Below, piece by piece: positions 36,166 to 47,779 of a stretch of 64,000 nucleotides of DNA. The translations under genes and the position numbers were made by a program. Positions within the stretch are counted from its first letter, which is position 1. Every line of letters begins with the position of its first letter. The notes beneath the pieces were generated by a model, which worked only from the letters and a program-made list of their open reading frames with translations, made no database searches and was not told the DNA's origin. Origin of the DNA: Sternotherus odoratus (Eukaryota; Chordata; Testudines; Kinosternidae); the NCBI GenBank assembly GCA_032164245.1, contig JAVMKO010000001.1, positions 63,842,892 to 63,906,891 of the forward strand, in the 5' to 3' direction.

Positions 36166-38670
36166 TAGAATATTACCTTATTTTTCTGGTCCCGTCAATT
36201 TTGGATAGTATATTCTAAACCAGTTGGACATAGAGGTACATGCCAACCTATGCTTGGACACACCACTTATGTATGCTGTTTTTGACAGGCTTCCCATCTC
36301 TAGTGCCAACGGTGATTTCAACTTTCAGAGTGTTATGGGATACTTGAGATTGGTGAAAAGAATTGGTGGAGGAGCATAATACATTCACTTAACCGAACTT
36401 TCCAAGGGCCGTATCATATTAATAATGTGTGCGTAACACTGTTACTATGCCTAACATATATGTATTGGCTAACACCCTACACTACTATACCCACTTTATC
36501 TGAAATGACATTTCATCCTGTCAATACAAAAATCAGTAGCATATTTAAAATTTGGTTTGCGGGCAGCATAGACTAAATGGATGTAATTAATAAAGAATGT
36601 ATGGTGTACTGTACTGAATATACTGTTTATGTTTATAATTTAATAAAATATAAAATATTGTGATTGGGCAAGAATATAAACATAATTTATTTTTAGTAAA
36701 AGCCTCTCTGTCTTTGCTTGAAGTTTCCACAGAATTTCCAGTTTTCCATAGAAATGAACACCAAGATACATGAAAGACTAGAGAATCTTGCCACAGAATT
36801 TAGGCCACAGAGAACATCAGAACTTAGCTACTGGGAGAAGTGAGGATCTCTGCCCTTCTTACATGGTACTGGTACAGTAAGTACATTTGTCCTTTGATAA
36901 GTGAATACTGCATGATTTGAAATGTCATCAACAGATGTAACTCCACTGTTCAGCTTATAGAAATACCAGTGCCCCATGAATAATGTCGATATGAAGGAAA
37001 TTTGAACTATTATTTGAAAGTAATTGTCAATTTAATAACTTTATTTGGCAGAATGATTCTATTTGTCAGTCTGGTCTGTTGTGTATCCCAACTGGCAGCT
37101 CCAATATATTTCAGATGTAAATTTAAATCACTCAGTGTTATCTCAAATGCAAAGTGAGTGTGTATAATAATCTAAGATCTGTTATTTTGGCAACAGCTGC
37201 CACTTTGCATAGTAGACATTAGAAAACCCTGCATTCAATGCAATTGTTTGTATTGACTAGATATATTGTGAAAAGTCATTTTATGAAAGAATCCCTTGCT
37301 TGTTTGGAAAATCTTTGAATATCTGTTTATCTAGGAGTTTTTGGAGATTTTCCAGGAATCAGTAAGTGTAAGTTTGAACATTTTAATTTTTTTTTCTTTA
37401 TTTCGTTCTATTCTTCATTCCTGTGAATTCTTTAGGTGGATTAAGATTTTTCAGGGATATCTCAGAAATATTTCTACAATAATTTGATGGTGCAAGTGAA
37501 TTCAAATATAGTTCTTAACAGTAGCTCTGAAGTACAGTCAATTAGCCTTAGCAGGCCATTAATCCTTTAACATTTCATTCTCAAAAACAGAGATTTAAAA
37601 ATTGTGGTAGATTGTCACAAATATAATCAAGATGTTTTGCTTACGGATTTCCAAGATTCTAAACCAAATTCTGCCCTCAGTCAACATCCTTGCAATCTCA
37701 CTGACAGCAATAAAGAAAGCAATTTCAGCACAGAAATCAATGACCAAGTTCAAGAGCAAGTTCTTTCCCCGATACAGGGGAAGCTTGCACTTGCACGGTA
37801 TGTGCTGTAAATATATGGCTAAAGAGAAGGTTTCAGTTGCCGTTCACCAGCACAACAATTCAGATTTCATACATTTGTTTTGTAATTAAAAACAAAACAA
37901 AACAATTGTCTCATAGAAATATGAGCCAACTTCTACTTTCATTGACCTCCATAGGGATGAAGAGGTAGTTCATACTCTATACCGTATTCAGTTGTTGGTT
38001 TCCATGTTGAGACTATGTGTAAGAGGTATAATATTTGGGTACATGTGTTCACTGGGAAAGGGACTGGGGCCACCATTATCATATTACCAAACAGGAAACA
38101 GATGAGAATGAGTTTTTGTCACTGTTGACCTTGATTAGATTTGACCTAATGACTTGCGTCTCACTTTGAATTAGTTGATCTAATTGTTCTTCCAACATTC
38201 CTATTAATAATTTCAGTAGTAATATGCCTATTGAATAACATGAAATGAATGAAGTACATTCTTCATAACCAGTCGGTGTTGATAGTTATAACAGAATTTA
38301 TAGGAAATAACTCCAATTTGGTACTGTTTTTCTTTCTGGAAAAAATCCTATAGAGATTAATAGGGATGGGGAAAAATAGATTTAAAAAAAAGTATCAGGG
38401 CTTTCTAGCAATGATTCTAAAAACCCATAAGACCTTTTTTCTGAAGTGTTGTACACCCATAAATGTAACTAAAGTTCACTGGAGTAGTGATAGCTTAGTT
38501 TCTGAACTCCAAGTCGCATAGAATTTAATAGAGAAGATTATTTCTCTAGATTTTTTTGAGCCATTCTATGGAAGGGAATATAGTTTTCTATTACACAGGA
38601 CAATTAAAAAGGGGACCTTTATGTAACAGGTCCTACCACTTTCCACAACTGCAGCTGCTGTTATGGTCAA
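36166..38670. other. Intergenic unique AT-rich sequence
   Basis: About 2.5 kb without a recognised transposon. Small open frames (37604-37889) have no family. No gene is supported. Confidence 0.35.
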
Positions 38671-39063
38671 TAGTAGCAGTTCTCAAACTTCATTGCACCG
38701 GAACACCTGTCTGACAACACAAATTACTACTTGACCCCAGGAGAGGGGACTGAAGCCTGAGCTCACCTGAGACCTGCTGCCCCAGGAAGGGGGGAATCAA
38801 AGCCAAGGTCTAAGCCCCAATGCCCTGGGTGGGGGTTTGGCAAAGGCCAAAGCCCCAGGGCTTCAGCCCCAGGTGTAGGGGTCTGTGGACTGAGGCTTGC
38901 TGCCCAGGGCTGCAGCCCTTGGGCTGTGGCTTTGGCCCCGGGCAGTGGGGCTTGGGCTTTGACTTCAGCCCTGGGCTCCAGCAAGTCTAACTACAACCTT
39001 GGTGACCCCATTAAAACAGGGTCGTGACCCACTTTGGGGTCCTGACCCACAGTTTGAGAACTG
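38671..39063. mobile_element. hAT-like MITE
   Basis: Ends 'cagttctcaaacttcatt' and 'acccacagtttgagaactg' are inverted repeats of a common vertebrate hAT end (ttctcaaac...gtttgagaa). The interior is GC-rich with 'gccccagggcttcagcccc' palindromic words. Possible duplication atggtcaa/atggtcta (7 of 8), offset by a few bases from the repeat ends. Confidence 0.65.
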
Positions 39064-40472
39064 ATGGTCTATAGGGTGGAATAGGTTTCAGCCCCTCCAT
39101 GCCAGTCACATTGTATACTAAGGCCACAGGATCCACTTAAATGCAGAGCTATGACCTGGCTAGCTCAAGATGTGATCACCGGAAAGGTCTAGGTGTAGTC
39201 AACCTGGGAAGAACCTTCTTGTAGCGTGAATAAAATGTGCAATAAATTCTAGGTGACGGCTCATTCGGCAGAATGCTCCCTTGCGGCATCCTATGTAGGT
39301 TTTAAGTGGTGTGGAGAACCTTGTGCTAGACCTCTTCACCTTGAGATTAAGGGTGGAAAAGCCCCCCATTAGCACAAATATAAACCCCAGATAATCAGGT
39401 TAACCCAAATACAGAAATCCTGCAGCCTAGAAACAGGTGAATAGTGTTAAAAGCTAGATTCAATTAAGGTACTTAAGAGGAGGCAATCAAAAGGAAAGAA
39501 GATTAATTGTTCCATCTCCAGATTATCTCCCATCCGTTGTTGACGGAATCACAGGGGGTGTTCCAAAACTGTGGTTTAATTAAATATAATCTAGAATTAC
39601 CCTGGTTTAATTATTTGCAAAGATTCATCTTCTTCTTTCTCTTTCTATCTTCTATCTTCTATCTTCTTTCTCTGCCAGAAAGATACCAAATGTGATTTAG
39701 TGTTTTGCAGTGAAATCAAAATAACATTAAAGAGGTTAAAACCACAGTAAACTACAGATAGCAATATACATAAATATACATTGTCCTCATCTAAATGTAA
39801 CTAGCTACTCACCAAACTAAACTGGCATCTTGATGAGACAAAAGGACAAGTAATTAAACTTGGTAATTCTGGATTATCTTTAATGTAATACAGAGCCTTG
39901 GAATGCTCATCTGTGATCTTGTCACAATTAAGTGTCAATAATCTTGAGACTGGACAGCTCATCTTACCTCACGAATGTCACATCATTTATTTTCAATTGG
40001 AAACAGTTTTGGCAATAACCCCCTTTTTTCTTTTGGAAGATAGTGTGAGGTTTTTCAAAGAAAAATATTTCAATTTTGGAAAGATGTATGTTTTTTTTTT
40101 TGTTCATTCTTGTCTTTTAGCTTCCCCCTTGAAAGTCCCAGAGGTATTTTAAACATTTTCCTTGTTGTTTCCATCCTGCTGTCGCTGAACATCAGAACAT
40201 ATTTTTCAGATGAAGCTTAAAACCTAGTATTAATTATCCCACAGTGCAAGAAACATTTTCAGCTGGTATAAAAAGGCTCCGTTGACTTGAATGGGGCTAT
40301 GAGAATTATACTAGTCTGCAGTAAATATCCTATTAAATCTAAATTAAATATATGGTTAATTGCATGTAAGATATGATTTATAATATTTCTTTCCATAGCA
40401 ATTTTTTTGACAATTACCTTATTATTTCTCAGCAAAACATCCATAATTTTCAGTTTGAAATATCTGTGGCAA
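39064..40472. other. Intergenic sequence with a pyrimidine simple repeat
   Basis: Unique AT-rich DNA. A TCTTCTATC-type pyrimidine repeat lies at about 39628-39672. No gene is supported. Confidence 0.35.
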
Positions 40473-40486
40473 TCTGATGTTTAAAT

Positions 40487-40572
40487 CGGAGAGGTAGCTG
40501 TGTTAGTCTGGAATAGCAGAGGTAACAAAGAGTCCTGTTAGTCTTTAAGGTGCCACAGGACTCTTTGTTACC
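40487..40572. mobile_element. 86-bp fold-back Penelope-like insertion
   Basis: Flanked by an exact 14-bp direct repeat TCTGATGTTTAAAT (40473-40486 and 40573-40586). The insert begins with the PLE terminal words 'gagaggtagctgtgttagtc' and 'tggaatagcaga', then a hairpin whose 17-bp arms are GGTAACAAAGAGTCCTG (40521-40537) and its exact complement (40556-40572). Only the extreme PLE end is present, partly in both orientations. Confidence 0.85.
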
Positions 40573-40691
40573 TCTGATGTTTAAATGGAATAAGCAGTGT
40601 AAACGCTCTAGAATTCTTTATTAATATGTATTGAGTTTATCACATTTTGTTATTCAAGCAAAATAATGAAATATAACGCATAAACAACATG

Positions 40692-41617
40692 GTAACAAAG
40701 TCCTGTGGCACCTTAAAGACTAACTATAAAGTTTTGAAGCATGAGCTTTCGTGGGCTAATACCCACTTCGACAGATGCAAGCAGTGGAAGTGTCCAGAGG
40801 CAGGTACAGAAAAGTAGGCAAGAACCAGGTGGGAGGTAAAAAGGTTAGTCCAATTAGGCTGAACCAGCTTGTTATCTCCGATCAGGGAGGGTGGGTTGTT
40901 CTTCTAGCATTTGAATGGCGGGTGTGGACATGGAGAGAGGAGAAACTAGTTCTGTAATGAGCGAGCCATTGTAGGTCTTTGTTCAGTCCGAGATTGTTTG
41001 TGTTGAATTTGCAAATGAATTGTAGCTCTGCAGTTTCCCTTTGCAGTCTGGACTTGAAGTTTTTTTGCTGCAGTATGGTGACTTTTAAATCTGTAATTGT
41101 GTGTCCAGGCAGGTTGAAGTGTTCTACAGGTTTTTGTATATTGCCATTCCTAATATCTGATTTGTGTGCATTTATCCTTTTTCTTAGGGACTGTCCAGTT
41201 TGGCCGAAAAACTTCAAGTCCAGACTGCAAAGGGAAACTGCAGAGCTGCAATTCATTTGCAAATTCAACACAAACAATCTCGGATTGAACAAAGACCTAC
41301 AATGGCTCGCTCATTACAGAACTAGTTTCTCCTCTCTCCATGTCCACACCCCCCATTCAAATGCTAGAAGAACAACCCACCCTCCCTGATCGGAGATAAC
41401 AAGCTGGTTCAGCCTAATTGGACTAACCTTTTTACCTCCCACCTGGTTCTTGCCTACTTTTCTGTACCTGCCTCTGGACACTTCCACTGCTTGCATCCGA
41501 CAAAGTGGGTATTAGCCCACGAAAGCTCATGCTTCAAAACTTTATAGTTAGTCTTTAAGGTGCCACAGGACTTTGTTACCTCTGCTATTCCAGACTAACA
41601 CGGTTACCTCTCTGATT
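40692..41617. mobile_element. Large fold-back Penelope-like element with 12-bp target duplication
   Basis: Exact duplication ATAAACAACATG at 40680-40691 and 41618-41629. Two near-identical inverted arms of about 373 bp (40692-41065 and 41207-41579) surround a 141-bp loop that carries part of the PLE coding region. The right arm alone continues into the terminal words 'ctattccagactaacacg'. The same C-terminal peptide (RLQRETAELQFICKF...) is therefore encoded on both strands. The arms differ by only a few bases, so the copy is young or was formed at insertion. Confidence 0.9.
40882..41292 (-). pseudogene. PLE GIY-YIG endonuclease C-terminal fragment
   Basis: The minus-strand frame contains FGQTGQSLRKRINAHKSDIRN, then NIQKPVEHFNLPGHT, then LQQKNFKSRLQRETAELQF. 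This corresponds to the C-terminal side of the GIY-YIG nuclease that follows the reverse transcriptase in canonical Penelope-like elements. Here the frame crosses the fold-back junction, the GIY-YIG tyrosines are lost at the breakpoint, and one residue (Gly of PVGEHF in the copy at 63.5 kb) is missing. Not functional alone. The mirror-image plus-strand frame is the other arm. Confidence 0.7.
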
Positions 41618-41629
41618 ATAAACAACATG

Positions 41630-43006
41630 ATCTTTTTCCTTCAAACCCTTTAGGTTCTTTCTGGATTCTCCATGGATGGAATGGGCTACTTTCTGTTCAG
41701 TATAGCTAACAATTTTATCAACGCAGCCTGATTTTTCAGAAGGCCACAGACAGAAGTCTGTGTGGGATTTCTGTGCCTCTGATTTGCCTATATGCTTACA
41801 GTAAATCATGTTGTAAAGACCGGAATTTGCATGTGAACATTCTTGAACAGAATGTACAATTGTAGAAATTCTGCATTAAGGTTGGCACACATTTGCATGC
41901 AGAACAATAATAATAAAGAACACTTAACTTCCTGAAAATCAGGTCCTTGGTATCCAGGGTCAAAAATGTTAACGTAAGAAGCAAATTAGTATTTGTAAAG
42001 TATAGAAACAACAGCCAAATTGTTTCTTCTTCGCTTACTGTGCTCAGTGTGTGTTGGCACCACTGCAGAGGCTCAGAAATCTCAAATGCTGTCAGGAAAA
42101 ACAAACTGTGCCCTACAGACAGAATGAAAGGGTGAAGAAAAGCACTAAAAGGAAACCAGGACTTCATCTGTTTTTAACAAAAGAATGATATATTTGCCAA
42201 CAGAGTGGTGGAAACTACTTCTCCTTGATGAATCATGTGTTCTCAGTGTGGTCTTTCCCTCTGCTATTTGCTTCTGTTTGCTTGTAGTACAAACGGTGAT
42301 TTAATTTGTAGAGAACTAAAAAAGGAGACATATAATATAGATTTGTAGTTTTGAATTCGAATGCTAATTTTTTAATTCTAATTTTTTTTTAAAGTCCATA
42401 TATTATGAAATGAAAAGGTATACTGCTTATTCAATACACATTTCTTATTTGGGTGCCATTTTTGTATCTTGCTACGGCTTTTTGTGTGTGTGTGTGAAAT
42501 GTTTCCTTTGGTTTTAATCTTCAAGTCACTGATCTATTACTGGAGTTTCATTTTGAATTTTTGGTTGAAATGAGTTAAAAATCAAAAATTCAGAATTTCA
42601 TCTGCTTTGGGGGCCAAACGATGCAAAGAGGCAAGTTCCAGGCTTGGTTGCATGGCCATATTCATAAACGTTTCTTAGGTTCATGCTGAACTCAGGAACT
42701 GCAATATGCAAGTTTTGCATGGTTTCGGGCACTGTGAGGACTTTGTTCTGATCTTAAATGGGAAATACTGGAGATTTCAATATTTGTGTGTGATCTTCAA
42801 CGTAGGCTGTGGAGCAGGGGGGGGGGGGGGACGACACTCAGATTTGGACGGAGATGTGAAGGGGCTTATGGGCTGGAGGGATCAGGCTGCTGATGAATGG
42901 CATGCGCTTAGGAGGGAGAGAGGGCAGAGAGGGACTCTATGGGCCTCTCACTTTAAATGGTACACGGTTAAATGATTATGAAGGATGGGATTTTCAAGAA
43001 AGCATT
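41630..43006. other. Intergenic sequence
   Basis: Unique-looking AT-rich DNA with a (TG)7 run at 42483-42496 and a 14-G run at 42817-42830. Open frames at 41585-42167 and 42706-43150 have no recognised family. Confidence 0.35.
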
Positions 43007-44094
43007 AAGGTATGTGTACACTGCAGATGGGAGGCAGACTTGTGCTACCTCAGGGCATGTCTTCACTATGACTTAATGTCGACTTTAATGACGTTAAGTC
43101 GAAATAAACATGTACCCGTCTTCACATCCATGCCATTAAAGTCGATTTAAAGGGCCCTCAAAATCGACTTTATAACTCCTCCCTAACGAGAGAAGTAGCG
43201 CTAAAATCAACCTCTCTAGGTCGATTGTGGGCTAGTGAAGAGGCATGGGACTTTAAGCCTCCGACCTCCGAGCAGCTCCGCGGACGCCCCCGCCCGCCTG
43301 AGCAGCCCCGCGCCAGCTCCCCCTGCCCGAGCAGCTCCGTGGACCCCCCCCCGCCCGCCCGAGCAGGGGTTCACAGTGCTGCTCGGGCAGGCGGGGGGAG
43401 CCGGCGCGGGGCTGCTCGAGCGGGGGGAGCCAGCACAGGGCTGCTCCGGCGGGCGGGTTTTTTTTTTTCCGCGGGGCTGCTTGGGCGGGCAGGGGGGTCC
43501 GGCGCGGGGCTGCTCCTGCGGGCGGGGGGGGGGTTCGCGGGGCTGCTCGGGCGGGCGGGGGGGGGGTGTCCGGCGTGGGTCTGCTCGGGCGGGGGGGGGG
43601 GTCCGGCGCGGGTCTGCTCCGTCGGGCGGGGGGGTTCACGGGGCTGCTCGGGCAGGTGGGGGGGTCCGGCACTCCCGGCACTGTGGGCTACCTACCCACA
43701 GTGCAATGCAGGCTATGTCGACCCCTGCAAAAGTTCTAGGACAGACACTATCGACCTGCTGTCCTGGTGGGGACACACTGATTCGATTTTCTAAAGTAGA
43801 CTTTAGAAAATCGACTTAAGGGAAATCGACCTACTGCTGTAGTGAAGACATACCCTCAGTTCAAGCTAGCACGCTAAGAACAGCAGTGTGGATGTTGTGA
43901 CACTGGCGGAGGCTCGGGCTAGCCAAGCAAACTCAGATCCATGGGGTTGGGTGGACTTGAGACCCTGAACTGCTGCCCAAGCCACAACGTCAACACTGCT
44001 ATTTTTAACCCACTAGTTCAGCTGGAGCTAGTGCAAGGCTGTCTAGCTGGCTTGAGAAGCACTGCTTGCTGGCTACAGTGTAGACATACCCTAA
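43007..44094. mobile_element. Older hAT-like MITE, interrupted by another element
   Basis: Left end 'taaggtatgtgtacactgca' and right end 'tacagtgtagacataccct' are inverted repeats of the 'gggtatgtctacact' type. The body is present only as 43007-43050 and 43857-44094 because a second element (43051-43856) is inserted between. The right part shares 'gctagcac', 'ggctcgggctagcc' and 'ttcagctggagctagtgc' words with the MITE at 10610-10844. Confidence 0.7.
43051..43856. mobile_element. hAT-like element with GC-rich core, nested in an older MITE
   Basis: Left end cagggcatgtcttcacta and right end tagtgaagacataccct are inverted repeats. Subterminal 'cgactttaatgacgttaagt' and 'cgatttaaagggccct' words match the element at 35597-36165 read in reverse. 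The core, 43260-43680, consists of degenerate repeats of a 'gggctgctcgggcgggcggg' unit with long G runs. Frames of 140-194 codons across it are low-complexity artefacts. Confidence 0.8.
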
Positions 44095-45609
44095 GTGATT
44101 GAGGAGCACAAGTCCCATTGAAAGTCAATGGGCTTTTCAGTCATTTAGGCCCAGATCCTCAAACATATCTTGGTGCCTAACTATCTTTGAGGACCTGGCT
44201 CTTAGGCATTTCTGAAAATCCTGTCCATTGTAAATATTGCAGACTGTACCCATTGTAGTAGGTAGATGCTCCTATTTTGTGTCACTTGCCTTTTTAAAAG
44301 ACGCGCTGGGTACCTTGTAAAATTGAAGACAGGGTGTAGCTGTAACATGGATTAGCTAGTGCTCATGACAATGCAGAAAAAAATGTAGTTTCTTTACTGT
44401 ATTTTAAAGGGGCTTCTTAGACTTATGGCCAGTTCTTTGGCCAGTCAGCGTAGTCCCAGGGTCAAGTATTAAATCTGGGTTACAAGGTGCAGTTTCCTTC
44501 TGAGTGTATAGCATCTCTGTACATCATCTCAATGCCTGGCTGCAAAAGAGAAATGAAAGAAGACAGGAAAAAGAAGAGAAATATTTGTTACTATAAAAAT
44601 CTGAAATTAATTAGTTTGCTGTATTCTTACACTTAATTGTGTGCATTTACATTTTGCACCTATTACCTGATATATTAGCACTCCACTCACATCTCACGTA
44701 ATGCAGGACAAAAGCATGTCCTGCTTTTTCCTCCCCCCTCCAACGTCAATCTTATCTGAACTCTTCTGGCCAAGTATGGGGAGTTGCTCCAGCTGCATGT
44801 ATTACTGCATTCAACCAGCCTTTCTGAATCAGTTTTCATATCGCCTCTTAATGGCACAATCCCGAGCACCCACAAATCCCCGAGATGGAGACTCATTTGG
44901 ATTTTCAGTGCACAGACAAATTATGTCATATTTTTTCCTTTGGCATCTGTATGGCTCACATTGGGGTGCTGTTCTCAGAAAGATGATGGGTCCGTTTAAG
45001 GAAAGATAATGTGTTGCTCTCTTTCATGAGTTCTGCCATCCTGGCTGATTCTGTCAAAAATCCTTTTTCGTGATGAACAATGAAACTATCTTGGACAGCA
45101 TATGAGGCAGTGGTTTCAGCACACCAATGGTCAAAATGTTGTTATGTTTTCTGTAGGCAACATGGCAAAGAAGAGTTCTGAGGAGGAATTTGAAGGTGGG
45201 TAATGAGGTGGCTTTCCAGATGCTTATGGGGAGTTCCTCCCAAGCACGTGGGGCAGAATGCAAGAAAACACAAATGTGTTTGTTTGAAACATTAGCAAGT
45301 GGGCAATGGAAGCCGTCATCCTGGGCCACCTGGAGGTGAGCATCAATAGTAAATGTCTCATTCAGAATGAGAAATGGGGATTGACCATGAAGGGACTTCA
45401 AAGTGAATTTCAAACTTGAAATGTGGATGTTGATCTGAAGGGAAACATTTTGATCTTTACAGCTCAGTACGGTGTAGGTGGCTGGATACCCTTAGAAACA
45501 GCATCCCTGTTTAGTGTGATTCTATGAAAACTGAGATTAGTTCTGCTATCCAAGTCAATAAATCCCCTTGCTTGCACAAGAGAGGAATGAGGAAGAACAT
45601 TTTCAATTA
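44095..45609. other. Intergenic sequence with weak old repeat signals
   Basis: 44095-44230 has 'cccattgaaagtcaatggg' and 'tttgaggacctggctcttag', a pattern I associate with an ancient dispersed repeat. 45054-45413 may hold an L2-like LINE remnant (listed separately). Nothing else was recognised. Confidence 0.3.
45054..45413 (-). pseudogene. Possible LINE reverse-transcriptase C-terminal remnant (L2-like)
   Basis: The minus-strand frame includes SAPRAWEELPISIWKATSLP followed by TFKFLLRTLLC. This resembles the conserved tail of LINE ORF2 proteins (APRLWNSLP...LPTFKSLLKTHL pattern). The rest of the frame is not recognisable. It could be chance, but the motif order and spacing are right. Confidence 0.35.
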
Positions 45610-46454
45610 CAGTGAAACCTCGATTTAACGGACTAATTCGGGCGAGGGGGTGTCCGTTAAAGCCGAAAGTCCGTTATTTAATAATTTTTTAAAATTATTA
45701 AATAACAGGACTTTCGGCTTTAACGGATACCCCCTCGCCCGAATTAGTCCGTCAACCCGCCCGCTGGGGTCCCCGGCTGCTGGGACCCGGGCGGGAGCTG
45801 TCAGCCCGCCCGCCCCCGGCTCAAAAGCGCAGCGGCCGCTGCGCGCGGCCTCAGAGCCCGCAGGGTCCCGGCTCCCGGGACCCTGCAGGGAGGGTGACTG
45901 CTGCCGGGGGCCAGGTGGCAGCCCGCCCCCGGCTCGATCCGCGGCGGCTGCAGCCGCGCGCGGGCTCAGAGCCCCGCAGGGTCCCGGCTCCCGGGACCCT
46001 GCAGGGAGGGTGACTGCTGCCGGGGGCCAGGCGGCAGCCCGCCCCCGGCTCGATCCGCGGCGGCTGCAGCCGCGCGCGGGCTCAGAGCCCCGCAGGGTCC
46101 CGGCTCCCGGGACCCTGCAGGGAGGGTGACTGCTGCCGGGGGTCAGGCGGCAGCCCGCCCCCGGCTCGATCCGCGGCGGCTGCAGCCGCGCGCGGGCTCA
46201 GAGCCCCGCAGGGTCCCGGCTCCCGGGACCCTGCAGGGAGGGTGACTGCTGCTGGGGGCCAGGCGGCAGCCCGCCCCCGGCTCGATCCGCGGCGGCTGCA
46301 GCCGCGCAGGGTCCCGGCTCCAGCCTCGGGCAGCAGCAGGGAGCCCACAGCCAGCCCTCCAGAAACGGACTTCGGATGCATCAGACTCTGAAAAATTTTG
46401 TCCGTTGCATCCGAAGTCCGTTAAATGGAGGTCCGTTAAATCGAGGTTTCACTG
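45610..46454. mobile_element. Tigger-like element with inverted end and 116-bp tandem array
   Basis: TIRs CAGTGAAACCTCGATTTAACG and its near-complement at the right, flanked by TA (45608-45609 and 46455-46456). Same family as 1356-1794. The left end is itself a palindrome: about 45631-45755 reads outward and back ('ggactaattcgggcgagg' to 'cctcgcccgaattagtcc') around an AT-rich centre. The core is a CpG-dense tandem array. No transposase; the 45650-46129 and 46082-46381 frames are array artefacts. Confidence 0.85.
45851..46320. repeat. 116-bp tandem repeat, about four copies
   Basis: Unit starts tcagagccccgcagggtccc and ends gcagccgcgcgcgggc. Starts at 45851, 45966, 46082 and 46198 give periods of 115, 116 and 116 bp with only single-base differences; a truncated fifth copy follows. 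Each unit contains a palindromic 'cagggtcccggctcccggga' and is extremely rich in CpG. Confidence 0.9.
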
Positions 46455-47255
46455 TATGGGGTTTCTAGTGAAGTCACAGAGTCTTTGCCTAGGTGAGGAC
46501 TAAGTAAAACTGAATACAGACATGGGAATTTGGCCTATTGGTACTGGTGAAATTGAAAGGGAGAAGGTGTTTTTTATGGAGTTTTCTGGAAACAGATTCC
46601 CCCCCTTCCTTTTCTTCTTTCAGTCTCCCAGTTCAGCTGATTTTTGTGTTGAGCTTTCACTTCTCACCACAGTTCTGATATTGTGCCCTAATTATTTCTT
46701 TCCTGTTTTCCTCTTGAGCTTCAATTTCATATGCACACAATAGACCATGGCAATTTATATGAAGATCTATTTTCTGTAGGTGTCTTTTGTCTTGTACTGT
46801 AAAAAATACATCATAAACAATACTAGCGAAGGGAAAAAAATCTTCTAAATATCAAAATATAATTTTAATTTTGTTCTTTAATGTATTTCTATGTACTTCC
46901 CTCAGTAACCTTGATCACTTTCCTTTTTTATGAAGAATAATTACAGTAGAATTAGACTGAACAGCAATAATGTGTTATAAATTCTATTAGAAATGCAGAA
47001 ATTGAAAGAAAAGCTCACTTAAAGGTCAAATATATTACTTCTAATATTGTATTCTGACTTTTCAGAGAGTAAATGTGCATTTTAATGGAAGTACATTGTG
47101 TGAGACAATTAAGCAAAGAGCTGAAATAAGAATAATGGAAATATATCATTTCAAGAGGAATTTTTTTGTACAAAATATATGTGCTTAATTACATTTTTAT
47201 AGAAAATTGTATGTGGTCACCCTTAGGAAGGTACAATCAATTTATTACATTGATA
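46455..47255. other. Intergenic unique AT-rich sequence
   Basis: No recognisable transposon, exon or RNA gene. Confidence 0.35.
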
Positions 47256-47435
47256 GGAAGACAATACTGTCCACTAGCTAAGGCAGTGGACCAGGAATCA
47301 GAAGACCTGGGATCTATTTCTACTGCCCTGATGTGTCACCTGGGGAAAGTCAGATCATTTCTCTTCCTGTGACTGGAGAAAATGAGATTCTTCTTTGTAA
47401 AACTCTCTGCAATCTAAAGATGAAGGCCAGAGTCT
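47256..47435 (+). repeat. MIR-like SINE
   Basis: Order of words 'ctagctaaggcagtggac', 'caggaatcagaagacctggg', 'atgtgtcacctggggaaagt', 'cagatcatttctcttcctgt' and 'gagaaaatgagattcttct' follows a MIR-type tRNA-derived SINE (tagtgg-tagagc, agacctgggttc, tgtgaccttgggcaagtca, ctctgtgcctcagttt). Diverged but collinear. Confidence 0.6.
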
Positions 47436-47779
47436 GTTGTGTGACATGGCTCCTCTATGCAGGTTGAACAAAGGGGCTGTAAAGCAGGCATGTTAGCTTA
47501 GCTGCAGATTTGTCACACTTTGAAGATATCCCTGAGTGTGTCATACTGATGTGTAGGGGACCTGTGCCACTTTGTTTCATGGACCCAAGGTTAGAGTGTG
47601 TTGTGGCCAGGGGGTGGGCCACACTCGGCTGTCATACAAACCTCCCCTGCGGGACCAGATCAGGGTAGGGTTACTTTAGACTAGAGAGTTTCACACAGTT
47701 CCTTTACACCCCTCTAGTTCCATCCCACATCTGTGCCTGTAATAGGCCAGAAGACATTATGTAAAAGCCAGTTTTTATT

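Noticed and set aside
40979..41389. 136-codon plus-strand frame as an independent gene
   Set aside because: It is the mirror arm of the fold-back PLE. The central part is antisense of the nuclease frame.
43225..43819. Open frames up to 194 codons on the plus strand and 142 on the minus strand
   Set aside because: Low-complexity translation of the GC-rich repeat core inside a hAT-like element. No domain; all frames are open.
45851..46320. CRISPR-like direct repeat array
   Set aside because: Units are 116 bp with no spacers, GC-rich, inside a eukaryotic transposon. This is a tandem satellite, not CRISPR.
45650..46381. 159-codon plus frame and 99-codon minus frame
   Set aside because: Products of the 116-bp tandem array in a Tigger-like element.
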